DNA of 64,000 bases from Ligustrum vulgare (lineage: Eukaryota; Streptophyta; Magnoliopsida; Lamiales; Oleaceae). The stretch lies in the NCBI GenBank assembly GCA_963555705.1, contig OY743171.1, positions 15,437,352 to 15,501,351 of the forward strand, written 5' to 3'. The translations under genes and the position numbers were made by a program. The notes under the pieces were generated by a model, which saw nothing but the letters and a program-made list of their open reading frames with translations, was not told the origin of the DNA and ran no database searches. Below are positions 37,330-49,900 of this stretch, piece by piece (within the stretch, counting starts at the first letter, position 1; each line of letters starts with the position of its first letter).

Positions 37330-38000
37330 GTTAATAAATTAACTAAAACAATTTTTTTATGGGACACGTAAAAGATGCAACCAAAATCAAGAACTTATTC
37401 ACTGAAATTCCTTCTGGATGCAATCACAACGACCACATATTTTATTTCAGAACCATTGTTACAAGTTATAACTAACAATCCATCAAAATCTGATTTATCT
37501 TTCAAGTCAACAGCTTTCTTGAAGCAATCTTTTATGAATTGACCAATGTTTGCACAGTAATAACATTTCTTAACTTTACGCTTAGACTTCCCTTTTTCTT
37601 TTTCTTATCTTTGTTCTTTCCATTTTGAAATTTCCCTTTATAAGAGTTTTAATTACTAAAATTACTACCCTTATTATTCTTCATCTTTTCTTTCACATTT
37701 AGCCTTACACCACTTTTAGCATCTTCGAAGTTTGATAGCAACTCGAGTTCTCTGTTTCTTAAAGATGAAGTTATAATATCTATATTGTGGTCTTTTCTCC
37801 CATACTCTTAAGGAATTTTTTATGCTTATCACCTAATGAATATTAAAGACCCACAACCAGCTAATCATTTGATGACTTTTCATTACAATTAGCCAAATCT
37901 TAAATTAACTTAGTAAACTTATTGACATTTTCTTCTAAGCTGGAGGAAATGTGAAACCTAAATTATATAATTGTCTTAAGAGATGGCACTTATTAGGTAT
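37330..38000 (-). pseudogene. second copia gag-protease remnant
   Basis: The minus strand reads NRELELLSNFEDAKSG (about 37760), a lysine-rich KNKDKKKKK stretch, then a CCHC-like knuckle CYYCANIGQFIKDC (about 37560) with the histidine replaced by glutamine, then a protease start VLDFGCIFYVSHKK (about 37370) where the family has LDSGCSFH. Several stops and a frame change break it. Its integrase, RT and LTRs are not visible. Confidence 0.7.
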
Positions 38001-39059
38001 AAATTTAATAATAAATAAAAAAAAATGTTTTTTTTTTTCCGACAAAGCTTCTGCTGAAGTTGTTTCACCAACCTTTCTGATAACATTATCAAATAGGTGA
38101 AAGAAGATCGAATTCCAGCCAAACTCATCTAACTCAATTATTCAATAATCAATCACATATGCTTCTCAAGTACTATCTGAGACAGCAGCTCATCTTTGTT
38201 GTAATAGTAAAGCCCTCATTTTTTGACGTCAGAGACTGAAGTCTCCATTATCATTCCACAATTCTACCTAAAACATTTTTGTGGAACTCATGTTTACAGT
38301 TATAATAATACAGATAGATACATACATCATATAGAGTAAGTTAATATTTAGAAAAACGAAATAGTCACTGTTTTTGTAGAACTTTAAGTAAAGAATTTTG
38401 AAAAACAATTAAAATATAATTTCTACTTATCATAAAAGTTTTAAATAATCAATAAAACAGATGATCAAGAAATGTCAATATAACTAGACTTCCAATTATG
38501 ATGGATTTAAGGATTTAAGGACCGAAGGCCCTTTAATCCAATGTTCCCTCATATTCCCATATTCTCACAAGAATTTATGGATGAAGTTCGGTTAGAAAGT
38601 TCAGCTTTTGTATGGTTGCCTCCGACATGACATTTTCACAACTACCAAAATCAATAACAAGCCTCTATTTAATTCCCTTTTTACCAAACCCCTTTATTTC
38701 TCATACTCATTTTCAACCACACATTTACATAATAAAATATTATATGCATAAATCAAAAAAAAAAAAATTCATACTTTTCAACCACACTTTCTCCAAAAAA
38801 TAACTATTCAAAAACTATCTTCGCGTTAAAATGAAAATCAATAGGGGCTAAATCTGCACACTACCCCCCCCCCCCCACGCACGTGCCCGCCAAGAGGAGC
38901 CCCTCTACTCGGGCTAACAATCATAGAAACCACACCATGAGGGCCCCGTTCAACCCATTTTGAGGTGGGGTGAAATAGGATTGGGATGTGGGATGGTAAA
39001 CTGACCTCCACCACATGTTGGACCAGAAGTACCTCCAACTACCCGTCGTTATAGTTAAG
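38001..39059. other. unassigned DNA between retroelement remnants
   Basis: No gene supported. Contains A- and T-runs, a poly-C run at 38864-38876 (13 C), and from 38880 a GC-richer part (CACGTGCCCGCCAAGAGGAGCCCC) which may be the edge of the gypsy remnant to its right. Confidence 0.45.
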
Positions 39060-39903
39060 TTTCTGCCCGTAATGCTTCCTAATGTGTCTCTGAAACAGAA
39101 ACAGGTGAAAACATGTTGAGGGTATCTTGCAAATTAAGCCGCAAACCCCCATTATAACTTTCCACCAGCTGATCCTCTGACTCGCCAAAATCATTACGTC
39201 CAATCAACTAGTAAAACTGGGTCATAATATATGTCACAGACCGATTGCTCTGTATAAGATTTTGAAGATGCTGGTTCAACATCTGAGTATAGTTGAACGA
39301 CAGAAACGCTTGTTTCAAGTGTTTCTTCATCTTAACCCACAAATTGATCTTCGTCTTTCCATGTCATTCATGATTTTGTTTGACCTGTTGCCACCAAGCG
39401 ACTACCCTACCAAGCATCCTGATAGCCACCAGCGCCACCGGCTTATCACCAAATACCTTCTTGTACACCAAAACTTCCTCTACAACACATAGCCAATCCA
39501 AGAACTCGACAATCTCGATTCCTCCATTAAATTCAGGGATCTCAACCTTAACTCCAAACTCCCACTAATGGAACACATCCTTCACATGCTCAAGATCCTC
39601 CTCCAACTGCTATGGGCGAGGATGACGCCTAGCTGAGACACGAGGTTGTGGACCTCGGACTCCACATAATTCTGACACCGTGTCTTTATCCAACTACTCA
39701 TAAATCACATCACCTCCCCTGAATTGTCTGGTGATGAGGGAGAATCGAAGGGGTCCCGACTTTTACAAATTTGGCATCCCAAGTCACGAACTGACCAAAT
39801 CATTGAGTCAGATTCTCAATCTGATTACGCAAATCTGTAATCTCTTCAGTTTGGCCACCATGAGCACCTCATCCTCTTCCATGCTCCATGCTCTGATACC
39901 ATC
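39060..39903 (-). pseudogene. Ty3/gypsy gag remnant with primer site
   Basis: The minus strand reads KVEIPEFNGGIEIVEFLDWL (about 39555-39495), AWWQQV, then LWVKMKKHLKQAFL (about 39345), then NDFGESEDQLVESYNGGLR (about 39200), the layout of plant chromovirus gag proteins. Several stops interrupt it. Upstream on the same strand, TGGTATCAGAGC (39901-39890) is the tRNA-iMet primer site used by these elements, 320 bases before the gag. The protease, RT and integrase are absent. Confidence 0.8.
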
Positions 39904-40536
39904 AGATGTAGGTGCACCTTCAATAATAAGCACTCTTGAACTTATTGCAAACACAAGAAAGAACACATGAATTGTTATTTCTTATTCAAAGGAAATCAAA
40001 AAAGTCTAACAACAAGATTAATTGTCTTAAATACGAAAAATAATAAGACATACTGTGTCAGTAGTCCATTAATGGGCGGAGCTTATAAGCAAAATAACAA
40101 ACATTAAAAATATTGGAATAAAACTTTAAAACACGGTTTTAACTTTTTAAATGATTTCAAATGACCTAAATTCATCATACGCTATCCATAGCTATAAGTC
40201 TTGTATGAATTATCGCGAGCTTTTCGAATTGGTATGATGGGCTTACTCTTCAGTTCTTTCTAAGCATATTGTATCTTATTGATACAATTCTTTTTACCTT
40301 AAATTCAGCATTTTTGGTAGACATGCTGATGATACGCATTTGGTTCGAATATCAACTGAATTCAGTCTTTTAAACATTTGATTTCGAATATCAACTTAAT
40401 ATACGTGTTCTTCATTCATTTAAGTAGAACAAATCAGTCTAGAAAATGTTTCTTGACTAAATTTGGAGACCGCATACTTAGTCACAATAATGGTCGACAA
40501 GACGAACACAGAATGACAAATGCAAGTTCTACACTG
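39904..40536. other. likely LTR remnant and unassigned DNA
   Basis: On the minus strand this would be the 5' LTR side of the gypsy remnant, since it lies just upstream of its primer site. The start of the LTR was not found. No gene. Confidence 0.45.
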
Positions 40537-40541
40537 CTCAT

Positions 40542-41491
40542 TGTTGGGTTTTATGACCCAAAATATTATGGAATAAAGAATTCTTGTTTGACAAGAAATT
40601 AAAGTGGTTTGATTAAGTTAAGAATATTTTTTTTGTATGTATAATACGAATTGAAAAAGGAATAAAATCTTATTGGTATTATTATACAAGGAAAATAATT
40701 AAGGAATCCTAATACAATTAGGAAAATAACCTAAATTGTAATTAGGTAAGTTTTTGACATATTTTATTATATATGGAGATTATTTGCAGTTGAAGAGAGT
40801 AGCCCAAAGATTGACGTGAGAGAGAGAAGACAAGCAAGAGAGAAAAAAAGGAGAAGGAAAAAAAAAGGCACGTGCCCGTTGATGAGTCATGTTTTGTTGT
40901 GTTGCCTTGGGTATCGTGGTGGAGTATACACGGGTAGAGAATGAAATTCGTCTACCATGGTTTTGATGGAAATGTTGTGGTAGAGTGTACACATGGGTAG
41001 AGAATGTGATTCGTCTACCATGATGTTGTTGGCACACGACAGAGAATTCAAAGAGACTGTTGGGGTGCATGGTGCATATTGCATGTTATGTTCAGTGTTC
41101 TCGAGATGGATTACACATGGGCAGTAATTGAGAATTGACTGTCGTGTTGAATTCATTGTCGATGGGATAAATTGTTGGCGTGATGAACTGGAAGGAAACG
41201 GTACGAGTGGAGGTACTGCGTGCGTTGTTCTTCTAGTTTTATTTTGGGTGGGGAGAAGTTTTGAGAATGAGAGAAAAATTGTATGATCGAGTTTCTTTCA
41301 TTATCAATAAAAAGTGTTCTTCTCCCGTGATTGTCAGCGGTCAGCTGAACCACAATAAATTCTTATTCTTTTTCTCTTTATCTATTATTTTGGTTTATGT
41401 TGTTCCGCTGTGTGATATGTTTGGGAAATTTATTATTGTCCCAACAATTATTATCAGAGATGTGGGTGGGAAATTGATATTTTTCCCAACA
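40542..41491 (+). repeat. 5' LTR of compact element
   Basis: TGTTGGG...CCCAACA. TATA candidate ATTATATATGG at 40767-40777, AATAAA-type TCAATAAAAAG at about 41304. Contains an internal imperfect direct repeat: GGGTAGAGAATG and TTCGTCTACCATG occur twice, about 70 bases apart (40933-41022). Minus-strand frames here occur in both LTRs and are not treated as genes. Confidence 0.93.
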
Positions 41492-41879
41492 GTGGTATCA
41501 GAGACGAGTTCAGACACTGGGCTATTGAAGAGGATATGTATCTGTTTGAGGCGGAGCTGACAAGCTGTGGTGATGGACTAACCCTGAGGGGGAGTTGTGA
41601 TGGTGATCGAGTCATACAATGGGTTGTGGTGATCGAGTCACATCGACTAGTAATACTAAAGAGGAGTTCCAATGATCGAGTCATGCAGACGAGTCTTTTA
41701 TTATCATTAAAGATTTTGAAGTGGCCAAGACAAGTGCTGAAACTAGTGATTAAAATGAATTGAAAATGGGAGTGAGAAGAAGTCAAATTGCAAAGTCAAG
41801 TTGAGGAGCTTTCTATTTTGATTCTGTCCACTGCAATTAATTGAAGATGTGATGGAGGATTTTGGGTCAAGGTGGAGAT

Positions 41880-42842
41880 TGTTGGGTTTTATGACCCAAA
41901 ATATTATGGAATAAAGAATTCTTGTTTGACAAGAAAATTAAAGTGGTTTGATTAGGTTAAGAATATTTTTTTTGTATGTATAATACGAATTGAAAAAGGA
42001 ATAAAATATTATTGGTATTATTATACAAGGAAAATAATTAAGGAATCCTAATACAATTAGGAAATTAACCTAAATTGTAATTAGGTAAGTTTTTGACATG
42101 TTTTATTATATATGGAGATTATCTGCAGTTGAAGAGAGTAGCCCAAAGATTGACGTGAGAGAGCGAAGACAAGCAAGAGAGAAAAAAAAGGAGAAGGACA
42201 AAAAAGGCACGTGCCTTCGGGCACGTGCGTTGATGAGTCATGTTTTGTTGTGTTGCCTTGGGTATCGTGGTGGAGTATACACGGGTAGAGAATGAGATTC
42301 GTCTACCATGGTTTTGATGGAAATGTTGTGGTAGAGTGTACACATGGGTAGAGAATGTGATTCGTCTACCATGATGTTGTTGGCACACGACAGAGAGTTC
42401 AAAGAGACTGTTGGGGTGCATGGTGCATATTGCGTGTTATGTTCAGTGTTCTCGAGATGGATTACACATGGGCAGTAATTGAGAATTGACTGTCGTGGTG
42501 AATTCATTGTCGATGGGATAAATTGTTGGCGTGATGAACTGGAAGGAAAAGGTACGAGTGGAGGTACTGCGTGCGTTGTTCTTCTAGTTTTATTTTGGGT
42601 GGGGAGAAGTTGTGAGAATGAGAGAAAAATTGTATGATCGAGTTTCTTTCATTATCAATAAAAAGTGTTCTTCTCCCGTGGTTGTCAGCGGTCAGCTGAA
42701 CCACAATAAATTCTTGTTCTTTTTCTCTTTATCTATTATTTTGATTTATATTGTTCCGCTGTGTGATATGTTTGGGAAATTGATTATTGTCTCAACAATT
42801 ATTATTAGAGATGTGGGTGGGAAATTGATATTTTTCCCAACA
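41880..42842 (+). repeat. 3' LTR of compact element
   Basis: Same structure as the 5' LTR, with an added GGCACGTGC-type duplication (GCACGTGCCTTCGGGCACGTGC, a hairpin) at about 42207-42228 where the 5' LTR has GCACGTGCCC only. Confidence 0.93.
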
Positions 42843-42847
42843 CTCAT

Positions 42848-43159
42848 AGTTACTAACAAAATATTCTTTGACAAAACACAAATTTAAATAACATAGTTGC
42901 CGTTGTCCATAAATCAGGTATATATAGTAATGGATAGCAGAAATGGATATGTTGAACATAAAAGGGTAGGTGAATGATCAAACATGAAGTATATTTGAAT
43001 TACTGTCAGACAGAAACTATCATGCTGTAGAGCATGATTTCGAAACAGCGCAAACACAAGCATGGTGCTACAGGAAAACGTGATATTAACTTCATCAAGT
43101 GGTCTAAAGCATCAGTCTAAATTTGAAATATATATTGAACTTCGTAGAAGACATAACGT
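42848..43159. other. short intergenic stretch, nothing recognised
   Basis: No gene, no repeat boundaries seen. Confidence 0.5.
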
Positions 43160-43168
43160 ACTGTATGA

Positions 43169-43847
43169 CAGGGGCGGATGCACGTTTGGGCAAATTAGGA
43201 CATTTGCCCCAGCAAAAATTCTGACTGTTTAAAAAAAAAATTAAAAAATTAAAAATTGTGTAGAGATGCGTGAGGATTACTTGACCTCAAGATGAAGGAT
43301 GTTAATTAATTTATAAAGCTGTTAATTGAAAATTTCGTATAAAATGGATGTTTAGTTTTGGAGGATTATTACCTCCATTACAAAGAAGCTTAAGCTCCTG
43401 TATCGACGGCAGAGAAGGATTTTGGAAGAAGAAGGCTCAAAAGTCAAAAGTACTCCTTCTCTCTCTCTCTCCTAGCATTATATATATATATAAAAATAAT
43501 ATTTACACAATAGATCTTTCATCTATTAATTAAGATTATTAGTCATGAGCAATTTCACCTATTTTTTATACAATTATGGAAGTGACCCATTGAGTTTATC
43601 TTGAATAGTCTCGACCCTTAGTTTGATGTTGAATTTGATCAATAAACTTCTTTACTGTTGAACTTGAAGAACCCATTTTTTGATGTATCATTATTTATAA
43701 TTATCCATATATTAGATTTGGTACTCAAAATTTTTTATTTCAATCATCTTGGTTAAAAAAAAAATCCGAGGCTCCACCCTCGAACCCCCGACCCCTTCCA
43801 CCCATAATTTTTGCCCCAGCAATAGATAATTCCTGGCTCCATCCCTG
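43169..43847. mobile_element. non-autonomous TIR transposon, 679 bp (hAT-like ends)
   Basis: Starts CAGGGGCGGATGCA and ends TGGCTCCATCCCTG (inverted: CAGGGATGGAGCCA). Directly flanked by ACTGTATGA on both sides (43160-43168 and 43848-43856). CAGGG ends are usual for hAT elements, which make 8-bp duplications. Nine matching bases are seen, so either one matches by chance or it belongs to a superfamily with 9-bp duplications (MULE). No ORF. TTGCCCCAGCAA occurs near both ends, on the same strand. Confidence 0.82.
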
Positions 43848-43856
43848 ACTGTATGA

Positions 43857-45857
43857 TGCAGTATAAATGTTATTTATAAGGGAACTCCGTGATAGCCGAG
43901 CTCAATAATTACTGAGAGAAATAAACTCAAATGCGCTTGTTCATAAGAGAGCTCAATGTCATAATATTGCTCGTTCGCTCGTTTGTAATAAATTATAAGA
44001 AATATGGTCTCCGTGTATAATATTGTTTATTCTATAATTCTTTTAGCTCTATTCTATGCATCTGATTACGGGTTATGCAAATGGCAAAATATCATACTCT
44101 ACCGAATTTATATTTTAGATCTTGGTGGTAAGAATGACAGAACAAAACAAATGATATTTATCCATTTTTAAATGATTCATCTAACGTATCGAATGCTCAA
44201 CATTTCTTGATATGTTGAACAAATAATGACAGATATGTGATATGCACGATGTATATCTCGTCCACCTCACTACTAATACAGACATTCCAATAGAACCACT
44301 CAAGCTTCATAACATGAATCCTTCACCATTTTGTCCACTTCAAGGCTAGTTTCAAAAGACCAATGTGTATACAGAAACGTGAAAGGAACTAAAATAAGAA
44401 ATTAGTTTAAAAACAATTCAAATTAAATTTAATAATGAATTAAATCTTTAAATCTTATTACATATGATACTCTTAGTCATTAAATCATATAAAACCTTAT
44501 TACATATGAAGCATCATTATAAAATATCAAAATACAATGTGATGGTCTTGATCTCTCTTTGTGGTACCACCACATAACCTTCAATTTCACCTCTTGAACA
44601 TATACTAAATGTTCAGATCTCCAGAGAGGCATGAACACGTAATGCAAATTTAAGAACTGTTGTACCGTTGGCATTTTACCTATTTGATGGCTTTGAAGAT
44701 CGAGCGTTGGATTACTTGGATGTGCGTGATCATTCAAATTCAAAGTTTTCAAAGAAATGAGTATAGAATTTGCATACAGGTTCAGATTTTGGACCATAAT
44801 ATGTTTCCGAAATAGTCTCGACGAGCCGGATTGGAAAAGCTGCTTTGCAGCTATTGATAATGGATTTTGGGCTTTTGAAATCGTTTAGACAGCTATAAAC
44901 GAGATTTTACGTATTTATTATGTCTATTTTTCGTCTTTTTCTTTTATTTCTCATTTTAGGGTTAGGATTTGACATTTAAGCGCCTTTGTTTTGTGTTTTC
45001 AGCAATTGTTTTTTATATTAAACCTATTAATTATTCTTGGAGTTTCTCAGGTTTATGCAATTCAATTCAGTATTCTCTTGAATCGACAATTTGAAATCTT
45101 TTTATCTTCATTCATATACGTTTTCGTCTGCATCACTATTCTAATTGTCATTTAGTTGCTTGCGGAAAACAAGAATTGGCAATTGCAGAGGCTATATTCA
45201 GGAATTGTCACGAGGAGCTGAAGCATCAATTTGAAAGTAAAATGGCATGCATTGCTTGGAGTTGATGACACATGCTCAAGCAGACAAAATGGCAAGGACT
45301 ACGTACTGCTAACATGACAATATCTTATAAATATGAGAAAGTATCTTGTTATTGTATATTCAGTATATTATGTAATATTTTGAATTTTTCTATAAGTTGG
45401 ATTTAATAATATCTTTTTACAAGTATAACTGAGTAGTAATTATCTTCTACTAATAAGCAACTAAATGAGAACAATTAAAGTTATGAGTTGATGTGAATGA
45501 GTTTTTATAGGCATTAAAGCGACATTCACAAATACTAAGTGGTCAAAACTCATTCGTCTTAGTACTCCTCCTGTAACATGGAACAATTAAAGTTATGAGT
45601 TTAGGATGCTATAGTTCTTTGGTCGTTTCAACCAATTAGAGTATCCATCCACCAATTCCTAATGACTAAAATTTTACGTGTCCTGACAAAAATATATTCC
45701 TCTTCTTGATTCCAACAAAAGTAATGCGAAGTTATTAATATTGGCAATGCAATGACTCATACTTGAGCAACCATCCATGAATTGCACTTGAGTCATAAGC
45801 TAATATTGATGAGTGAATGTCTATGAGAGAGATTAACAAGGAAACGAGAAACCGGAG
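43857..45857. other. 2-kb intergenic stretch, no gene supported
   Basis: A minus-strand frame at 44480-44797 (105 codons, MVQNLNLYANSIL...) is the longest. I recognise nothing in it, and it has no clear gene context. AT-rich. 45130-45330 is less AT-rich but has no convincing frame. Confidence 0.45.
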
Positions 45858-46477
45858 ATATAACTAATTTCTTCAACAATTTATCCGATCTCAAACATAA
45901 ATCCCTGCCCAAGTGAGGTTGCAGCCCAAAATTAATTGGTAGTGGATGGAGTAGCTCACTTAAGTTATAGATAGTTTTTTTCTTTTTTCCACAACCAATG
46001 TGGAACATTGTTTGCACACCCAACAATCCTTCCTCAAACAAATCCTACGAGATACATTCAGCCCATATAGCTCTCTCAAGAGAAGTTCCGTCGCATCTTT
46101 TCATGTTCAGGGAGATCACCATTTAATGAGATAATCCATCATAATCACAGTACACTATGTTACCATAGGTCTACCATATCGTGATAGAAAGCACGGAAAA
46201 TCTTCATCTTGGAGCTCATTATCTCGATTCATTAGCATTGTTCGAAGAGTCTCGCCCATCCACTCGATCGTACATCCACCAGAAAATCCTTCCGACTCTG
46301 ATACCACTTGTTAGGACTATAAAGAACAATTTATCCAATCCCAAATTCAAAACCTCAGGCACAAATGAGGTTCTAACCCAAAACCAATTGTTAATGAATA
46401 AAGTAACCAACTTGAGTTATATGGTGATTTTTTCTTTCTTCCACGACTAATATAAGACATTGTTTACACACCCAACA
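45858..46477 (-). mobile_element. TRIM-type miniature LTR retrotransposon
   Basis: Two diverged direct repeats, about 45858-46025 and 46309-46477 (169 bp). On the minus strand they start TGTTGGGTGTG and the right one ends AGTCCTAACA. It is followed by the primer site TGGTATCAGA (46306-46297), a 283-bp interior without ORF, and a polypurine tract GAGGAAGGATT just before the left LTR (about 46035-46025). The left LTR outer end is degraded and approximate. Size and structure fit TRIMs. It lies about 500 bases downstream of the DGAT1 stop codon and in the same orientation. Confidence 0.8.
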
Positions 46478-46978
46478 TATTAAACCAATAATACATTTTC
46501 TTTCTAAAAACGAAATCGTTCATGTATAGATTTTTTACAAAAGAGTCTGAATCTATCTTTACAACTCTCAGTTGGTAAGAGACCTTGAGACCTTAAGAGT
46601 GAAAGGCCAAGAATAAAAACAACATAATGCTCTTAGAAATTCCCTGTATTGCAAACTATGATATGATCTAGTTCATTATTTCCTATAACTCTTAATTAAC
46701 ATTGCATGAAACAGTACAGCTAAGAAATTTTCATGAATATCATGAAAACTACCAAGTACTCATGATAAAAATGTATCATCAAAGTAACTGACCAATGTCA
46801 ATATGTTACATTTTCAATCAAAACTGTATTGCTCTAAGTTCATGTCTTGTCTTCGCCAGGGCAGGTGAGGAAGCTGCGCGAAAACCAGTATGGTAACATA
46901 TTGGGAAAGAGCAACCCAATTTCTGCAATTTTTACCCCCCATGGAATCACAATCGTTAAGTGATATTGTTGTGGGGCC
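46478..46978 (-). other. DGAT1 3' flank, including presumed 3' UTR
   Basis: From the DGAT1 stop to the TRIM. No clear AATAAA on the transcribed strand close to the stop. The end of the transcript cannot be placed. Confidence 0.5.
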
Positions 46979-49900
46979 TTATTTCGAGCTAGCTTTCCGA
47001 TTCATCAAGTCATGATAATATAGCAGTAAACACATGGGTTGACCTAGTATGCTGAAAAAGCACCAAAATATCATGTTGCCCACCTGGAGAGAGGGGAAAA
47101 AAAAAGTCTCGATTTTAGATAAGAATGTGCTCAAAACATAGGGGCGAAATATATGGATGAAGAGCAAGACTTTTTTGAATAAATACTCCAAGTTATAGTC
47201 TTTAAAAACCTATAGATAATTTCAGCGAAATTGTTTCTAACGAAATATAACTAATTCAATCATTTAAATGACAAATATATTCCCCCAACAAAAATGCATA
47301 TATATACAACTTGAGAACTCGAAGTAGAAAAACAAACTGCTGAAATCGGAATGAAGAACTCAACCGGGGGGGGGGGGGGGGGTGTATGGATAGGAAAAAC
47401 TTACTTACCATCGAATTTTGGAACTTCTTTTGCAAGTAATTTGTTATGATAACAAGAGGAACCTGTTGAATGGAGAAATCAGAATTCTTAAAAACATATT
47501 AAAATGCAAGTGAAAACTAACATTACCTGAAACATAATGCTAATGAATGCCCAAAACTTGAATATGTGGCAAGGGACAGCAATACACAACTGTAAACAAA
47601 CAGAAGTTTATTTCATCTAAAACATGCTAAGCTTAGGCACTAATGTGAGAGCATAAATATAAACTTGAAAAAGGGACGTAAAGCGGAAAAAGACATCATA
47701 CCTCATGAAAAATAGCAGATACAAGAAATGCAATCAATAGAGCACCTCTCTGCATAAGAAAAATGGCAAAGTAGATCAGTTAGATTGCCAAAAAAGTTGC
47801 ATGGATTACAAATAGATGTCATTATAGGCAAGGTGGCCAAAGGATCATTTGGGCTGAAAGCTAACGACTGAGTACAGCTGTTGATTAGTGTAAAACTATC
47901 AAGGCATTAATATCGTGACTGGCCTTCTCAAGATTTACTCCAAATCCTTATTTCAAAAATACACACACTTTCAAACTAAAAGATCGTGAAGAGCAATCTC
48001 TTGGATCATAAAGTGACAATTACTTTTTTTTTTTTTTAATGACATTTGAATTGATAGATGTGGTCCCCTTTTCGTTCAGGTTGTTTAGGGATTTAATGAC
48101 AAATGGATCTAATATCTTATGTCAGATTTATACCATAAAAATATAATGATCGGTCACTAGGTTCAAAACTATTTTATTATCCTGAAATCACACTAGAATC
48201 GATTACTCATGTAACTATAATTCAGTCATACAATCCAAAACCCTAATTATAATGTGTCAAAGTTATTACAATCATAAATAAAAGAAATAACAGCAGCAGC
48301 AGAACATTATCTAACTAACATACAGCTTAAGGTTTCAAAGAGAGTAAATTACCCTTGGTACCCCATTCCGTAAGCATGGGAAATACATATGTCGGACCAT
48401 CCACTTGTGTACAGGCTGCAATCAGTGAACTTTCCAGTCAGTAATGGTCCAATTGAAAATGAAAGAATGACAAGTAAGAAAGAGTAAACAACTTTAAAAA
48501 CTGTAGCCTGCTCGGAAAAGTTTTTATCTGACCAATGCTTATAAGAATGAGGACTAATTACTATCAATATAGCCTGCACAATACTACCCACTCAACCGAC
48601 CCAGGTCTATCATGCTATTCCAAGAAATAATAATCGTCCCTTTTCCATTAAATTGTATTGCTAATACTTTTCAAGAGGAAGAAAGAGTGCTATTTAATCA
48701 TCCTACCCTTTGATTTGCCCCACCATCTGTTCTGTCACACCGACCTTGCAATAAGCAGAAATTTGATGAATAATTGGAAACCTAATCCATTCTACTAGAT
48801 ACAGAATGGTGCAACTTGCAAGCAGTAATCAGTGTATATTCTTCAACCACATCTCAGAGCTTAGTTCCCAGAAACCCATTGAACACTTGAAATGCTCAAA
48901 AGGTTATCTTCAGATATGCATTTTTCAATCACTCGGTGGAAAAGATGTTGAAGAAAATAATTCAATAATCAGATCAAACGACAAGAGTCATTTTTATAAA
49001 ATGTTAACGCTATATCTTACAAGCATTCAGAGATCACAAGCAGAATATATTCAATGAAGTAGCTTAATCAAGTCAAAACAGAGAATGAGAAATATTTCTG
49101 CATTATGTCAAAGTTAACACTTGCAAATTATGAATCTGTGAAAAATTTACACAACAGTAAGAATATGAAATGCAGCTTATATTTCATAATATAACAAAGA
49201 AAAACATAAAATTTGCAACCAATTATTTTCAGAAAAACCTCAGCAGATTAACTTACCATATTCCACATCCTCCAATACTGATGACAGCAGCAGTCAGAAA
49301 ATCATATATAAAAATGAAAGAACAGCGTCACTAATCAGACACAATAATTGGCATGTAAAAAAGTGAGGAAAATATCTTCTCAATCCATGCAAGTCTACCT
49401 CCTCAACTGTTTTCGCATTCCACCAATCTTTGTAGAACTCACGATCACCAAAGCGGAGAAGTTCCGCAAGTATATTCAGCCTAAATCACAGCAGTGTGTG
49501 TAAGTAAGAAGAGTAATGTGATTGGCAGATAAAAAGTAACCTGAAATGGTTCTCTTTTCACAGAGAGGCTTCAAAATTCAGAATATACTTATCTAAGGGA
49601 AGAATAGAAAACCTTTATAAGAAATTTTGAGTGCATTGAGCATTTTAGCAACAGAAGGTGTTATATGAGCTACTTTCCTTATATTATATAGTAATTATGG
49701 TTATTGGGAAAAAAAAGGCACGCAGACCCAACCCCAGTTTCAAAAGACCTGTCTACTTAGGGTCGGGATCACGCTGCTTGACCTTGACATAGCAGTACCA
49801 TTGCTAACTACAGCAGAACAAATCAATTTCAAACCTCCATTTGCACTTGTAATTTTAAAAATTGATCATGTAAGTAAATTATATAAATTGTTTTAGAGTA

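Larger units (their letters stand above)
40542..42842 (+). mobile_element. compact non-autonomous LTR retrotransposon, 2.3 kb
   Basis: LTR 40542-41491 (950 bp), internal 41492-41879 (388 bp), LTR 41880-42842 (963 bp), target duplication CTCAT at 40537-40541 and 42843-42847. Primer site TGGTATCAGAG at 41493-41503 (tRNA-iMet), polypurine tract AAGGTGGAGAT at about 41869-41879. The internal part has no gag or pol; it carries GATCGAGTCA three times. The LTRs make up over 80% of the element, too long for a TRIM and with an interior too short for a LARD as usually defined. I count about 20 base differences between the LTRs plus one 14-base insertion, so it is older than the copia element at 12500. 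Confidence 0.95.

Noticed and set aside
40780..42507. Paired minus-strand frames of about 90-100 codons in 40780-41156 and 42119-42507
   Set aside because: They lie in the two LTRs of the compact element and mirror each other for that reason.
44480..44797. 105-codon minus-strand frame
   Set aside because: No recognised domain, no start context or neighbouring exon; may be chance in AT-rich DNA.
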